Shown piece by piece: positions 18,383-28,726 of a stretch of 64,000 nt of DNA. Below the pieces are notes generated by a model, which was not told where the DNA came from, searched no databases, and saw only the letters and a program-made list of their open reading frames with translations. The position numbers were made by a program, and so were the translations under genes. This DNA comes from Hyphomicrobiales bacterium (lineage in GTDB: Bacteria > Pseudomonadota > Alphaproteobacteria > Rhizobiales > Rhizobiaceae): positions 1 through 64,000 of the forward strand of contig UBKJ01000010.1 of NCBI GenBank assembly GCA_900465915.1, read 5' to 3'. Position 1 is the stretch's first letter. Each line of letters opens with the position of its first letter.

Positions 18383-19422
18383 ATGACGTCGCATGATGAG
18401 TCGCTTTTGACGGCGGAAGCCGCTTTCGAGGTCGACCGGCCCTCGGCGGGCCGGACGCTTCACCGCTTTCTGCACAACAACTTCACCGTGGTTCCGGCGG
18501 CGATCCTCGTGCTGAGCTGTCTTTTCTTCGGCTTTCTCGACGGCGCGCGCTTCGTCCATCCGTTCAATTTCTCGCTGATCCTGCAGCAGGCGACCATCAT
18601 CGGCATCGTCGGCGTGGCGCAGACGCTGATCATCCTCACCGCCGGCATCGACCTCTCGGTCGGCGCGATCATGATCATGGCCTCGCTCATCATGGGGCGG
18701 CTCGCGGTGCAGTCGGGCGTGCCGGTCGAGCTGGCCTTCGTCGCCGGGCTTCTCGCCGGCGCGGCCTGCGGCTTCGCCAACGGCGTGCTGGTCTGCCGGC
18801 TGAAGCTGCCGCCCTTCATCACCACGCTCGGCACGTGGAGCATCTTCGGCGCGATCAATCTCGGCTATTCGCACAGCCAGACCATCCGCTCGCAGGAGAT
18901 CGCCGAGACCGCGCCCTTTCTCCAGTGGACGGGCCAGTCCTTCGAGTTTTTCGGCGCGACGCTCACCTACGGCTCCATCCTGCTGCTGGTTCTGGTGGCG
19001 CTGGTGTGGCGGCTTCTCAACCGCACGCCCTTCGGCAAGCATGTCTACGCCATCGGCGACGACGCCGAGGCGGCGCGGCTCGCCGGCATCGACATCCGCC
19101 GCACGCTGACCGGCGTCTATGTGCTGGCGGGGCTGATCTGCGGCGTCGCCGGCTGGGTGCTGATCGGCCGCACCGGCTCGGTCAGCCCGCTGTCGGGAAC
19201 CACCGCCAACCTCGACTCCATCACCGCCGTGGTGATCGGCGGCACCAGCCTGTTCGGCGGCCGCGGCTCCATCGTCGGCACGCTGTTCGGCGCGCTCATC
19301 GTCTGCACCTTCCGCAACGGCATCGCGCTCGCCGGCGCCGACGCGGTGTGGCAGGAAGCGTCGATCGGCCTCCTCATCCTCTGCGCCGTGGCGCTGGACA
19401 ACTGGCTGCGCAAGGTGTCGGC

Positions 19423-19426
<4 letters not shown>
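18383..19426 (+). CDS. frcC: Sugar ABC transporter permease, FrcC-like
   Basis: 347-aa RbsC-family inner-membrane permease with about nine or ten hydrophobic segments. Family signatures are LTAGIDLSVGAIMI, the VYAIGDDAEAARLAGI loop, and ITAVVIGGTSLFGGRGS. The stop overlaps the ATG of the ATPase gene (ATGA at 19423-19426), so the two are translationally coupled. Confidence 0.88.
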
Positions 19427-20208
<782 letters not shown>

Positions 20209-20223
20209 ACGCAAGACATTAAA

Positions 20224-20244
20224 GCGCCGGCCGCGGGCCGGCGC
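20224..20244 (+). promoter_or_regulatory. Intercistronic stem-loop between frcA and tkt
   Basis: GCGCCGGCC-GCG-GGCCGGCGC: a 9-bp perfect stem with a 3-nt loop and no U-run. It could be a weak terminator or an mRNA-stabilising element. Confidence 0.5.
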
Positions 20245-20309
20245 CGTTCGCTTCCGGTCGGCGGGAACGCGCCGGAGGCCAGGGACAGCTATTTTCAGGA
20301 GGCGCCATC

Positions 20310-22307
20310 ATGTCCAATCGCCGCGAACTGGCGAACGCCATTCGTTTTCTCACCGTCGACGTCGTGCAGAGCGCGAATTCCGGCCATCCCGGAACCGCCA
20401 TGGGGATGGCCGACATCGCGGAAGTGCTGTGGAACGATTTCCTCAGGCACAATCCGTCCAACCCCAAATGGATCAACCGCGACCGTTTCGTGCAGTCGAA
20501 CGGGCACGGCTCGATGCTGACCTATTCGCTCCTGCACCTGTCGGGCTACGGCCTGACGGTGCAGGACCTCAAGGACCATCGCAAGATGCACTCCAAGACG
20601 CCCGGCCACCCGGAATACGGCGTCACGGCGGGGGTCGAGACCACCACGGGCCCGCTCGGGCAGGGCTTCGCCACGGCGGTGGGCATGGCGTTTGCGGAAA
20701 AGAAGCTGGCGCGGGAGTTCAACCGCGACGGCTTCGACGTGATCGACCATTTCACCTATGTCTTCGTCGGCGACGGCTGCCTGATGGAGGGCGTGGCGCA
20801 GGAGGCGGCGTCGCTGGCCGGCACGCTCAAGCTCAACAAGCTGATCGCCGTCTATGACGACAACAACATCTCCATCGACGGCGAGACGCCCGGCTGGTTC
20901 GCCGACGACACCGCCGCCCGCTTCCGCGCGCTGAACTGGAACGTCGTCGAGGGCGTGGACGGCCACGATCCCGAGGCCGTCGCCGCCGCCTTCGCCGCGG
21001 CGCGCCGGTCGGCCGACAAGCCGACCATGATCTGCTGCAAGACCGTCATCGGCTACGGCTCGCCCAACAAGCAGGGCAAGGAGGAATCGCACGGCGCGCC
21101 GCTCGGCGTCGACGAGGTGACATTGACGCGGAAACATCTCGGCTGGCCGCACGAGGCTTTCGTGGTGCCGGACGCCATCATGAAGGCCTGGGACGCGCGC
21201 CAGCGCGGCGAGCGGGCGGAAGCCGAATGGAACGCGCTTTTCGCCGGCTACAAGGCGGCGCATCCGGCGCTCGCGGCCGAGCTGGAGCGCCGTTTCGCCG
21301 GCCAGCTGCCGAAAGGCTTCGACGCGGCGGTGGCGGCGGAGGCGACGCGCATCCTCTCCGCCGGGCCGGTGAAGCAGCCGATCCGCAAGGCCTCCAACCG
21401 GGTGCTGGGCAATCTCCTCAAGGGCGTGCCCGAGGTGATCGGCGGCTCGGCCGACGTGTCGCTGTCGACGCTGGCCTGGACCGACGCCGCGCGCTCGATC
21501 ACGCCCGACGACTTTTCCGGCAATTTCGCCCATTACGGCGTGCGCGAATTCGGCATGTCGGCGATGATGAACGGCATGGCCGCGCATGGCGGCCTCATTC
21601 CCTACGGCGCATGCTATCTCGTCTTCAGCGATTACAGCCGCAACGCCGTGCGCCTGTCGGCGCTGATGGGGCTGCGCTCGATCTTCCTCTATACGCACGA
21701 TTCCATCGGCGTCGGCGAGGACGGGCCGACGCACCAGCCCTGCGAGCAGCTCGTGGCGCTGCGGGCCATCCCCGACATGTCGCTGTGGCGCCCGGCGAGC
21801 GAGCTGGAGGCGCTGGCGGCGTGGGAGGACGCGCTGCGGCGCCGGGGCCCGAGCGTCATCGTCGCGGCCCGGCAGGACGGCGCGGTCTTCGCGCATGCGC
21901 CGGGCGACCTGGAGGGAATCCGCAAGGGCGGCTATGTGCTGAAGGACGGCGGCGGCGATCCCGACGTGGTGCTGGCCGCCACCGGCTCGGAGCTGGCGCT
22001 GGCGCTGGAAGCCGGCGCGGCGCTGGAGCGCGCGGGCCGCAAGGCGCGGGTCGTCTCCATCCCCAACGCCAATCTCTTCGCCCGCCAGGACGCCGCCTAT
22101 CGCGACGAGGTGCTGGCCTTCGGCGCGCCGGTGGTGTTCGTGGAGGCGGCCTCGACGATCTACTGGCACCAGTTCCGCAAGGGGCCGGGCGCGGTGGTGG
22201 GCGTCGACCGCTTCGGCGAATCCGCGCCGGGACCGGAGATCTACCGCGCGCTGGGCGTGACGGCGGAACGGGTCGCGGCCGAGGCCGAGGCGCTGCTGCG
22301 CGACTGA
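20310..22307 (+). CDS. tkt: Transketolase
   Basis: 665 aa, the normal length. It transfers two-carbon ketol units between sugar phosphates in the pentose-phosphate pathway using thiamine diphosphate. Seen are the substrate and TPP regions (SKTPGHPEYG, VGDGCLMEGVAQEAASLAG, VYDDNNISIDG) and a C-terminal half with VREFGMSAMMNGMAAHGG and HDSIGVGEDGPTHQP. Placed 101 bp after frcA behind a hairpin, it is probably a dedicated catabolic transketolase that feeds imported sugar carbon into central metabolism. Confidence 0.95.
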   Translation: MSNRRELANAIRFLTVDVVQSANSGHPGTAMGMADIAEVLWNDFLRHNPSNPKWINRDRFVQSNGHGSMLTYSLLHLSGYGLTVQDLKDHRKMHSKTPGHPEYGVTAGVETTTGPLGQGFATAVGMAFAEKKLAREFNRDGFDVIDHFTYVFVGDGCLMEGVAQEAASLAGTLKLNKLIAVYDDNNISIDGETPGWFADDTAARFRALNWNVVEGVDGHDPEAVAAAFAAARRSADKPTMICCKTVIGYGSPNKQGKEESHGAPLGVDEVTLTRKHLGWPHEAFVVPDAIMKAWDARQRGERAEAEWNALFAGYKAAHPALAAELERRFAGQLPKGFDAAVAAEATRILSAGPVKQPIRKASNRVLGNLLKGVPEVIGGSADVSLSTLAWTDAARSITPDDFSGNFAHYGVREFGMSAMMNGMAAHGGLIPYGACYLVFSDYSRNAVRLSALMGLRSIFLYTHDSIGVGEDGPTHQPCEQLVALRAIPDMSLWRPASELEALAAWEDALRRRGPSVIVAARQDGAVFAHAPGDLEGIRKGGYVLKDGGGDPDVVLAATGSELALALEAGAALERAGRKARVVSIPNANLFARQDAAYRDEVLAFGAPVVFVEAASTIYWHQFRKGPGAVVGVDRFGESAPGPEIYRALGVTAERVAAEAEALLRD

Positions 22308-22330
22308 GCCTTCACGAGACTTCTCCATGA

Positions 22331-22366
22331 CGGGGCCGGGGCGTCTGTCGCGACGCCCCGGCCCCG
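22331..22366. terminator. Bidirectional hairpin between tkt and the GntR gene
   Basis: A 15-bp perfect stem (22331-22345 with 22352-22366, CGGGGCCGGGGCGTC and its complement) with the 6-nt loop TGTCGC, placed exactly between two convergent genes. U-runs are weak on both sides. Confidence 0.65.
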
Positions 22367-22399
22367 ATCGTCTTTACGGCGCCCGCGCGGCCCGTGGCG

Positions 22400-23137
22400 T
22401 CAATAGGTCCGCTGCAGGTTGATCGTCAGCCGCGTGCGGTCCGGGTGGTGCCAGGATTCGTAATATTCCAGCACGTTCCGGTCCTGGTCGTAGGTCACTT
22501 CGCGGTTGAACAATACGTAGCTGTCCATCGCCACGTGCAATTGCTCGGCGATGGCCTCGTCGTCCAGCCGCGCCAGCTCGACCTGCCGCAGGCCGGTGGT
22601 GGCGACGGCGTCGTAGCGGGCGGCGAGATAGGCGTAGAGCGAGGCGTCCTCCAGCTCCTTCCGGCAGGAGATCAGGTCGGGAAAGCGCGAATAGGGCAGG
22701 TAGTTGCGCACCGTCAGCAGCACCACGCCGTCGGCGTAGCGCAGGCGTTCCAGGAAGACGGCGTCGTCCTCGCCGATATGCTGCGCCACATGCGGCGGCG
22801 GCGTGATCCGCTCCAGCTTCAGCACCCGCGTCGTCAGCTTGAAGCCGGCCTTGGCCATGCTCTCGCCCAGCGGGTCGAGCTGCTGCACCAGGGCGATCGG
22901 CACCTTGCGCTCCAGCACGAAGGCTCCGCGGCCGCGCTCCGTCTCGATGAGATTGTCATGCGCCAGCGATTGCAGCGCCTGCCGCACCACGCTGCGCGAC
23001 ACGTCGTATTGCTCGCACAGCTCGCTTTCGGTCGGCAATTTGTCGCCCGGCCGCAGGGCGCCCGAATCGATGGCCGCCCGCAGCGTTTCGGCAAGCTGGA
23101 AATAAAGCGGTATGGGAGAATTGCGTTCGATGCCCAT
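22400..23137 (-). CDS. GntR-family (HutC/UTRA) transcriptional regulator
   Basis: 245 aa. N-terminal winged helix-turn-helix (residues about 8-72: IPLYFQLAETLRAAIDSGAL, LPTESELCEQYDVSRSVVRQ, RGRGAFV) and a C-terminal UTRA ligand-binding domain (LLTVRNYLPYSRFPDL, REVTYDQDRNVLEYYESWH). It sits between the frcBCA-tkt operon and the deoC operon, and almost identical 18-bp palindromes lie upstream of both, so it is probably the repressor of both; the inducer is likely a phosphorylated intermediate. The ATG at 23137 has GGAGG 13 nt upstream, slightly far. Confidence 0.88.
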   Translation of the reverse strand: MGIERNSPIPLYFQLAETLRAAIDSGALRPGDKLPTESELCEQYDVSRSVVRQALQSLAHDNLIETERGRGAFVLERKVPIALVQQLDPLGESMAKAGFKLTTRVLKLERITPPPHVAQHIGEDDAVFLERLRYADGVVLLTVRNYLPYSRFPDLISCRKELEDASLYAYLAARYDAVATTGLRQVELARLDDEAIAEQLHVAMDSYVLFNREVTYDQDRNVLEYYESWHHPDRTRLTINLQRTY

Positions 23138-23274
23138 GCGAATCTGTCTGCCTCCGAAGTGCGAAGCGCCAGTGTGCCCGTTGTCCCCATATCCTGACAA
23201 GCGGCGGTTTCCGGCGGCGGTTTCCGGCCTCGCCGCGGCATGATCGCCGCCGTGAAAACCTGCCCGGACGGTGG

Positions 23275-23317
23275 TTGACAAGCACAGGATAGTTTGATTA
23301 TGTTGTCCGTACAACAT
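23275..23317 (+). promoter_or_regulatory. deoC operon promoter with GntR-type operator
   Basis: TTGACA (23275-23280), a 17-nt spacer, then TTATGT (23298-23303) as the -10. The palindrome ATGTTGTCCGTACAACAT (23300-23317; 7-bp perfect arms) covers the -10 and the expected start point, so a bound repressor would block polymerase. Same motif as at 17177-17194. Confidence 0.75.
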
Positions 23318-23371
23318 TACAAATAGAGATCCGTACAAAGGATCGCAAGCATCCAATCCGGGGAGTCGCCA

Positions 23372-24400
23372 GTGGGTGAGAGCATAGACGTCGTCGAGGC
23401 GCGCGGGCAGGCCGGCGGGCGGCCTCAGGGCCGGATCAGCAACGCCCGGCCGCATCCTTCCAATCCGGGCGTCGCCTTCACGCTGGACCCGGTCGAGGCG
23501 GTGCGCGTCAATCTTTCGGCGGCCGAGCGGCGCGTGGCCTCGCTGGGCGGGCGGCGCACGGTCAAGAAGGACTGGCAGGCGGCCTGGCTGGTGCGCGCGA
23601 TCGAATGCATCGACCTCACCACGCTCAACGGCGACGACACGGAAGGCCGCGTGCGCCGGCTCTGCGCCAAGGCGCGCCATCCCCTGCGCGACGATCTTCA
23701 GGCCGCGCTGGGCCTCGCGGACCGCACCGTCACCACCGGCGCGGTCTGCGTCTATCACCGTTTCGTCGCCACCGCCGTCGACGCGCTGGACGGGACCGGT
23801 ATCCCGGTCGCCGCCGTCTCGACCGGCTTTCCCGCCGGCCTCTCGCCGCTCGACACGCGGCTGCGCGAGATCGAGGCCTCGGTCGCCGACGGCGCGGAGG
23901 AGATCGACATCGTCATCACCCGCGAGCATGCGCTGCGCGGCGACTGGCGCGCGCTCTACGACGAGGTGCGGCTCTGCAAGGAGGCCTGCGGGCCGGCGCA
24001 TATGAAGACCATCCTCGCCACCGGCGACCTGCAGACGCTGCGCAACGTCGCGCGCGCCTCCTGGGTGGCGATGATGGCGGGCTCGGATTTCATCAAGACC
24101 TCCACCGGCAAGGAGGGCGTCAACGCCACGCTGCCGGTCACGCTTATCATGCTGCGCGCCATCCGCGACTATCGCGCCATGACCGGCCATGTCGTCGGCT
24201 ACAAGCCGGCCGGCGGCATCTCGACCGCCAAGGACGCGCTCGCCTATCTGGCGCTGGTCAAGGAGGAGCTGGGCGACGACTGGCTGCAGCCCAACCTGTT
24301 CCGCTTCGGCGCCTCCTCGCTGCTGGCCGATATCGAGCGCCAGCTCGAACACCACGTCACCGGCCGTTACGCGGCCTTCAGCCATCACGCCATGGCTTGA
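23372..24400 (+). CDS. deoC: Deoxyribose-phosphate aldolase
   Basis: 342 aa, the long class of DERA. It splits 2-deoxyribose 5-phosphate into glyceraldehyde 3-phosphate and acetaldehyde. The Schiff-base lysine is Lys242 in FIKTSTGKEG and the activating lysine is Lys278 in GYKPAGGIS. The phosphate-binding residues (STGK, GG of PAGGIS, SS of FGASSLL) are conserved, so the substrate should be phosphorylated. Start GTG 23372 with GGGGAG 6 nt before it. The next gene, 12 bp on, is an aldehyde dehydrogenase that could remove the acetaldehyde. Confidence 0.94.
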   Translation: MGESIDVVEARGQAGGRPQGRISNARPHPSNPGVAFTLDPVEAVRVNLSAAERRVASLGGRRTVKKDWQAAWLVRAIECIDLTTLNGDDTEGRVRRLCAKARHPLRDDLQAALGLADRTVTTGAVCVYHRFVATAVDALDGTGIPVAAVSTGFPAGLSPLDTRLREIEASVADGAEEIDIVITREHALRGDWRALYDEVRLCKEACGPAHMKTILATGDLQTLRNVARASWVAMMAGSDFIKTSTGKEGVNATLPVTLIMLRAIRDYRAMTGHVVGYKPAGGISTAKDALAYLALVKEELGDDWLQPNLFRFGASSLLADIERQLEHHVTGRYAAFSHHAMA

Positions 24401-24412
24401 GGTAGGAAAATA

Positions 24413-26788
24413 ATGTCGATTGCTGAGATATTGGACACGATGAGCTACGGCCCCGCCCCCGAAAGCGACAAGGAAGCGCGCGCCTGGATCAAGGGGCTGG
24501 GCGGCGAGGCGAAGCTTTTCATCGGCGGCGCCTGGAAAAGGCCCAAGGGCGGCGAAAGCTTCGAGACCATGGCGCCCGCCACCGGCGAGACGCTGACCCG
24601 CGTGGCGCAGGCGGGCGCGGCCGACGTCGACGCCGCCGTCAAGGCGGCCGCCAAGGCGCAAGGCCCCTGGGCCGCGCTGCCCGGCCACGCCCGCGCGCGC
24701 TATCTCTACGCGCTCGCCCGCCTCATCCAGCGCCACAGCCGCCTGTTCGCGGTGGTGGAGTCGCTCGACAACGGCAAGCCGATCCGCGAGACGCGCGACA
24801 TCGACGTTCCGCTCGTCGCCCGCCATTTCTACCATCACGCCGGCTGGGCGCAGCTCATGGACGGCGAGCTTACCGACCGCGAGGCGCTCGGCGTCTGCGG
24901 CCAGATCATCCCGTGGAACTTCCCCCTCCTGATGCTGGCGTGGAAGATCGCGCCGGCCATCGCGCTCGGCAATACGGTGGTGCTGAAGCCGGCCGAATAC
25001 ACGCCGCTGACGGCGCTGCTTTTCGCCGAGATGTGCCAGAAGGCCGGCCTGCCGGAAGGCGTGGTCAACATCGTCACCGGCGACGGCGCGACGGGCGAGG
25101 AGATCGTCCGGCATCCGGGCGTGGCCAAGATCGCCTTCACCGGCTCTACGGAAGTGGGCCGCCGCATCCGCGAGGCCACCGCCGGCTCGGGCAAGAGCCT
25201 GACGCTGGAGCTGGGCGGCAAGTCGCCCTTCATCGTCTTCGACGACGCCGATCTCGACGCCGCGGTCGAGGGCGTGGTCGACGCCATCTGGTTCAACCAG
25301 GGCCAGGTCTGCTGCGCCGGCTCGCGCCTCCTGGTGCAGGAAGGCGTCCACGACCGCTTCATCGAAAAGCTCAAGGCGCGCATGGAGACGCTGCGCGTCG
25401 GCGACCCGCTCGACAAGGCCATCGATATCGGCGCCATCGTGCATCCGGTGCAGCTCGAACGCATCCGCTCGCTGGTCGAGACCGGCGTCAAGGAAGGCGC
25501 GCATCTGCACCAGCCCAAAGCGGGCGTGCCGGCCTCGGGCTGCTTCTATCCGCCGACGCTTCTGACCGGCGTGCATCCCGCCGCCACCGTCTCGCGGGTG
25601 GAGATTTTCGGGCCGGTGCTGGTCGCCACCACCTTCCGCACGCCGTCGGAGGCGGTCGAGCTCGCCAACAACACCGAATACGGCCTCGCGGCTTCCGTCT
25701 GGAGCGAGACGCTGTCGCTGGCGCTCGACATAGCGCCCAAGCTCAAATGCGGCGTGGTCTGGGTCAACGGAACCAACATGTTCGACGCCGGCGTCGGCTT
25801 CGGCGGCTACAAGGAATCCGGCTTCGGCCGCGAGGGCGGGCGCGAGGGGCTTTCGGCCTATAGCCGCCCGAAATGGCTGGCCAAGGCCAAGCCGGTCGCG
25901 GAAAAGCCCGCCGTCGCGCCCTCGGGCGAGCCGGTCTCCGCCGCCTTCGTCGACCGCACGGCGAAATTCTATATCGGCGGCAAGCAGGCGCGGCCCGACG
26001 GCGGCTATTCGCGTGCGATCGTGTCGCCGTCCGGCGCGCTGGTCGGCGAGGTGGGCGAGGGCAACCGCAAGGACATCCGCAACGCCGTCGAGGCGGCGCG
26101 CAAGGCCGCCTCGTGGAGCGCGGCCAGCGAGCACAACCGCGCGCAGATTCTTTACTACATCGCGGAGAACCTCGACGCCCGCGCCGGCGAATTCGCCGAA
26201 CGCCTCGCCGCCATGACCGGCCGCCGCCGGCAGGACACGATGCGCGAGGTGGCGGCCAGCGTGTCGCGCCTGTTCAGCTACGGCGCCTGGGCCGACAAAT
26301 ACGAGGGCGCGGTGCACAAGCCGCCGATGCGCGGCGTGGCGCTGGCCATGAACGAGCCGCTGGGCGTGCTGGGCGTCGTCTGCCCGGAGGAGCCGGGCCT
26401 GCTCGGCTTCGTCTCGACCTTCGCCCCGGCCGTGGCGCTCGGAAACCGCGTCGTCGTCGTGCCCTCGGCCGCCCAGGCGCTGGCGGCGACCGACTTCTAC
26501 CAGGTGCTGGAGACGTCGGACGTTCCGGCCGGCGTGGTCAACATCGTCACCGGCGACCGCGCCGCGCTGGCGCTGGAGCTGGCGAAGCACGAGGAAGTGG
26601 ACGGCGTCTGGTGCTTCGGCCCGGCCGCCATGGGCGCGGCGGTCGAGAAGGCCTCGACCGGCAATCTCAAGCAGGTCTGGGCGGAGAGCGTCCAGCGCGA
26701 CTGGTTCGACGCGCGGCAGGGCGAGGGCCGGGAGTTCCTCGCGCGCGCCACGCAGGTCAAGAACATCTGGGTTCCTTACGGGGAGTGA
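24413..26788 (+). CDS. Two-domain aldehyde dehydrogenase, ALDH16 type
   Basis: 791 aa made of two ALDH units. The first (about residues 1-490) is complete: oxyanion Asn in IPWNFPLLM, general base Glu in LELGGKSPF, catalytic Cys in GQVCCAGSR, NAD contacts in AFTGSTEVG. The second (about 505-791: FYIGGKQARPDGGYSRAI, NEPLGVLGVVCPEE, AGVVNIVTGD) stops before the catalytic Cys region and is a pseudo-domain. This is the layout of ALDH16, in which the second unit is structural. Acetaldehyde from DeoC is the obvious substrate; other aldehydes are possible. Confidence 0.9.
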   Translation: MSIAEILDTMSYGPAPESDKEARAWIKGLGGEAKLFIGGAWKRPKGGESFETMAPATGETLTRVAQAGAADVDAAVKAAAKAQGPWAALPGHARARYLYALARLIQRHSRLFAVVESLDNGKPIRETRDIDVPLVARHFYHHAGWAQLMDGELTDREALGVCGQIIPWNFPLLMLAWKIAPAIALGNTVVLKPAEYTPLTALLFAEMCQKAGLPEGVVNIVTGDGATGEEIVRHPGVAKIAFTGSTEVGRRIREATAGSGKSLTLELGGKSPFIVFDDADLDAAVEGVVDAIWFNQGQVCCAGSRLLVQEGVHDRFIEKLKARMETLRVGDPLDKAIDIGAIVHPVQLERIRSLVETGVKEGAHLHQPKAGVPASGCFYPPTLLTGVHPAATVSRVEIFGPVLVATTFRTPSEAVELANNTEYGLAASVWSETLSLALDIAPKLKCGVVWVNGTNMFDAGVGFGGYKESGFGREGGREGLSAYSRPKWLAKAKPVAEKPAVAPSGEPVSAAFVDRTAKFYIGGKQARPDGGYSRAIVSPSGALVGEVGEGNRKDIRNAVEAARKAASWSAASEHNRAQILYYIAENLDARAGEFAERLAAMTGRRRQDTMREVAASVSRLFSYGAWADKYEGAVHKPPMRGVALAMNEPLGVLGVVCPEEPGLLGFVSTFAPAVALGNRVVVVPSAAQALAATDFYQVLETSDVPAGVVNIVTGDRAALALELAKHEEVDGVWCFGPAAMGAAVEKASTGNLKQVWAESVQRDWFDARQGEGREFLARATQVKNIWVPYGE

Positions 26789-26856
26789 CGGGCGCCCGCG
26801 CGGCGTTTCCGAAACTCTTTCGCACGGCCTGCACGCATAGTCTGGGAGGACATGAC

Positions 26857-27627
26857 TTGTATCTCGAACGTTTCCGGCTCGACGGCGAGCTGGCGGTGAT
26901 CACGGGCGGCGGGCGCGGCATCGGCCTCGCCAGCGCCGAGGCGCTCGGCGAAGCGGGCGCGCGCCTCGCCCTCATCGAGCGCGACCCCGCGCTTCTGGAG
27001 GAGGCGGCCGCCACGCTGCGCGGCAAGGGCTACGACGTCTCGACCCATCAGGGCGACGTCACCGACGCGGCCCGCATGCAGGCCATCGCCGACGCGCTGG
27101 CCGCGAAGGGCGGCGCGACGATCCTCGTCAACAACGCCGGCATCGCCCTGAGCGACGTCCCGGCCGAGGCGATGGAGGACGAGCGCTGGCTCAAGGTCAT
27201 CGACGTCAATCTCAACGGCGTCTACTGGTGCAGCCGCGCCTTCGGCCGGCATATGCTCGACGCCGGGCGCGGCGCCATCGTCAATGTCGGCTCCATGTCG
27301 GGCTTCATCGTCAACCGGCCGCAGCCGCAGGCGCATTACAACGCCTCCAAGGCCGCCGTGCACCACCTGACGCGCTCGCTCGCCGCCGAATGGGCCGCGC
27401 GCGGCGTCCGCGTCAACGCCGTCGCCCCCACCTATATCGAAACGCCGCTCAACGCGCTGGTCGAGGACAACAAGCCGATGCTCGACCGCTGGCTCGATTC
27501 CACGCCGATGGCGCGCATGGGCAAGGACCACGAGGTGGCGAGCGTGATCCTGTTCCTGGCCTCGCCCGCCGCGAGCCTGATGACCGGCTCCATCGTGGCC
27601 GTGGACGGAGGCTACACGCTCTGGTGA
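26857..27627 (+). CDS. Short-chain dehydrogenase/reductase, polyol or sugar type
   Basis: 256 aa, classical SDR. NAD(P) motif TGGGRGIG, NNAG, catalytic Ser in GSMSGF, YxxxK in YNASK, and a C-terminal SLMTGSIVAVDGGYTLW. It resembles polyol dehydrogenases, but the substrate cannot be read from sequence. The TTG at 26857 is chosen because GGGAGGA lies 6 nt before it; an ATG at 26852 is out of frame. Operon member after ALDH16. Confidence 0.85.
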   Translation: MYLERFRLDGELAVITGGGRGIGLASAEALGEAGARLALIERDPALLEEAAATLRGKGYDVSTHQGDVTDAARMQAIADALAAKGGATILVNNAGIALSDVPAEAMEDERWLKVIDVNLNGVYWCSRAFGRHMLDAGRGAIVNVGSMSGFIVNRPQPQAHYNASKAAVHHLTRSLAAEWAARGVRVNAVAPTYIETPLNALVEDNKPMLDRWLDSTPMARMGKDHEVASVILFLASPAASLMTGSIVAVDGGYTLW

Positions 27628-27630
27628 TTT

Positions 27631-27660
27631 CGCGGCGGGCTCGAGGAGAAGCCCGCCGCG
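27631..27660 (+). promoter_or_regulatory. Intercistronic stem-loop before the second sugar-binding protein gene
   Basis: CGCGGCGGGCT and AGCCCGCCGCG form an 11-bp stem with an 8-nt loop. No U-run follows, so processing or partial termination is more likely than full termination. Confidence 0.5.
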
Positions 27661-27704
27661 CGCATGCAAGGAAACGACGTCACGTTATCAAGGAGGAGAA
27701 TATC

Positions 27705-28670
27705 GTGAACATCATCAAGTCGCTGCTGACGGGGTCGGCGGCCCTGTTCTGTCTCGCCCCCGCGGCCCACGCCGCGGATTGCAAGGTCGGCGTCACCATG
27801 CCGTCGCTCAACGCGCCCTATTTCGCCGCGCAGGTCGCCGCCGTGGAGAAGGCGGCCAAGGACAAGGGCTGCGAGGTCGCCACCGCCGACAGCCAGAGCG
27901 ATTTCTCCAAGCAGATCAACGACGTCGAGGACATGGTCGCCAAGGGCGTCAACATCCTGATCCTCAATCCGCGCGACCAGGAGGCGCTGGTGCCGGCCGC
28001 CGACGCGGCCACCGCCGCCGGCGTCAAGGTCGTGGTGATGGATTCGACGCTCAACCCCAAGGCCAACGTCGTCACGCAGGTGCGCTCGTCGAGCGACGAG
28101 AACGGCCGCCTCGTCGGCGACTGGATCGCGAAGAAGATGAAGGGCACGCCGATCAAGATGATCCTCATCTCCGGCAACCAGGGCAATCCCGGCGGGCTCG
28201 AGCGCCGCATGGGCGTGGTCAAGGGCATCGTCGAGGGCCAGATCGTCAACGAGGGCGCGGCCAATCTGCAGATCCTCGGCCAGGGCTGGGGCGACTGGTC
28301 GACCGACGGCGGCCTGAAGGCGGCGGAGGACCTGCTGCAGGCGCATCCCGACGCCAATCTGGTGGTGGGCGAGAACGATTCCATGGTTTTGGGCGCGGTG
28401 CAGGCCGCCAAGGCCGCGGGGCTCAAGAACATCCTGTTCGCCGCCGCCGCCGACGGCCAGCGCGAGGCGCTGGAGATGATCAAGGACGGCAGCTACGGCG
28501 CGACCGGGCTGAACGATCCCGACCTCGTCGGCAAGACCGCCTTCGACATCGCCTACAAGGCCTATAAGGGCGAGATCCCGGCCGATTTCCCCAAGCTCAC
28601 CCTGACGCCCGCCGACGTGATCTCCAAGGACAACGTCGACAAATATTACAATCCCAAGTCCGTCTTTTGA
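27705..28670 (+). CDS. Sugar ABC transporter binding protein, RbsB family
   Basis: 321 aa with a signal peptide (ending AAHA before ADCKVGV) and a periplasmic-binding-protein type I fold (GVTMPSLNAPYFAAQVAAVE, NDVEDMVAKGVNILILNPRD, SGNQGNPGGLERRMGVVKGI). Start GTG 27705 with AAGGAGGAG upstream. It is the receptor of a second ribose-family transporter whose ATPase and permease follow. The ligand is probably a pentose or polyol handled by the flanking dehydrogenases. Confidence 0.87.
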   Translation: MNIIKSLLTGSAALFCLAPAAHAADCKVGVTMPSLNAPYFAAQVAAVEKAAKDKGCEVATADSQSDFSKQINDVEDMVAKGVNILILNPRDQEALVPAADAATAAGVKVVVMDSTLNPKANVVTQVRSSSDENGRLVGDWIAKKMKGTPIKMILISGNQGNPGGLERRMGVVKGIVEGQIVNEGAANLQILGQGWGDWSTDGGLKAAEDLLQAHPDANLVVGENDSMVLGAVQAAKAAGLKNILFAAAADGQREALEMIKDGSYGATGLNDPDLVGKTAFDIAYKAYKGEIPADFPKLTLTPADVISKDNVDKYYNPKSVF

Positions 28671-28686
28671 GCGAGGCGCCAACGGG

Positions 28687-28714
28687 CGGACGCGCCGGCC
28701 AAAAGGCGCGTCCG
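28687..28714 (+). promoter_or_regulatory. Intercistronic stem-loop between binding protein and ATPase genes
   Basis: CGGACGCGCC and GGCGCGTCCG pair (10 bp) around GGCCAAAA. Like the hairpins after potF and frcB, it probably keeps the binding-protein message more abundant. Confidence 0.55.
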
Positions 28715-28726
28715 TTTGAGGATTCC

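Noticed and set aside
22400..26590. Minus-strand frame of 1396 codons that ends in the GntR protein
   Set aside because: Only the last 245 codons are the regulator; the rest is antisense to deoC and ALDH16. The start at 23137 fits the GntR N-terminus.
26852..26875. ATG just before the first SDR gene as its start
   Set aside because: This ATG is out of frame with the SDR; the TTG at 26857 is in frame with a good ribosome-binding site.
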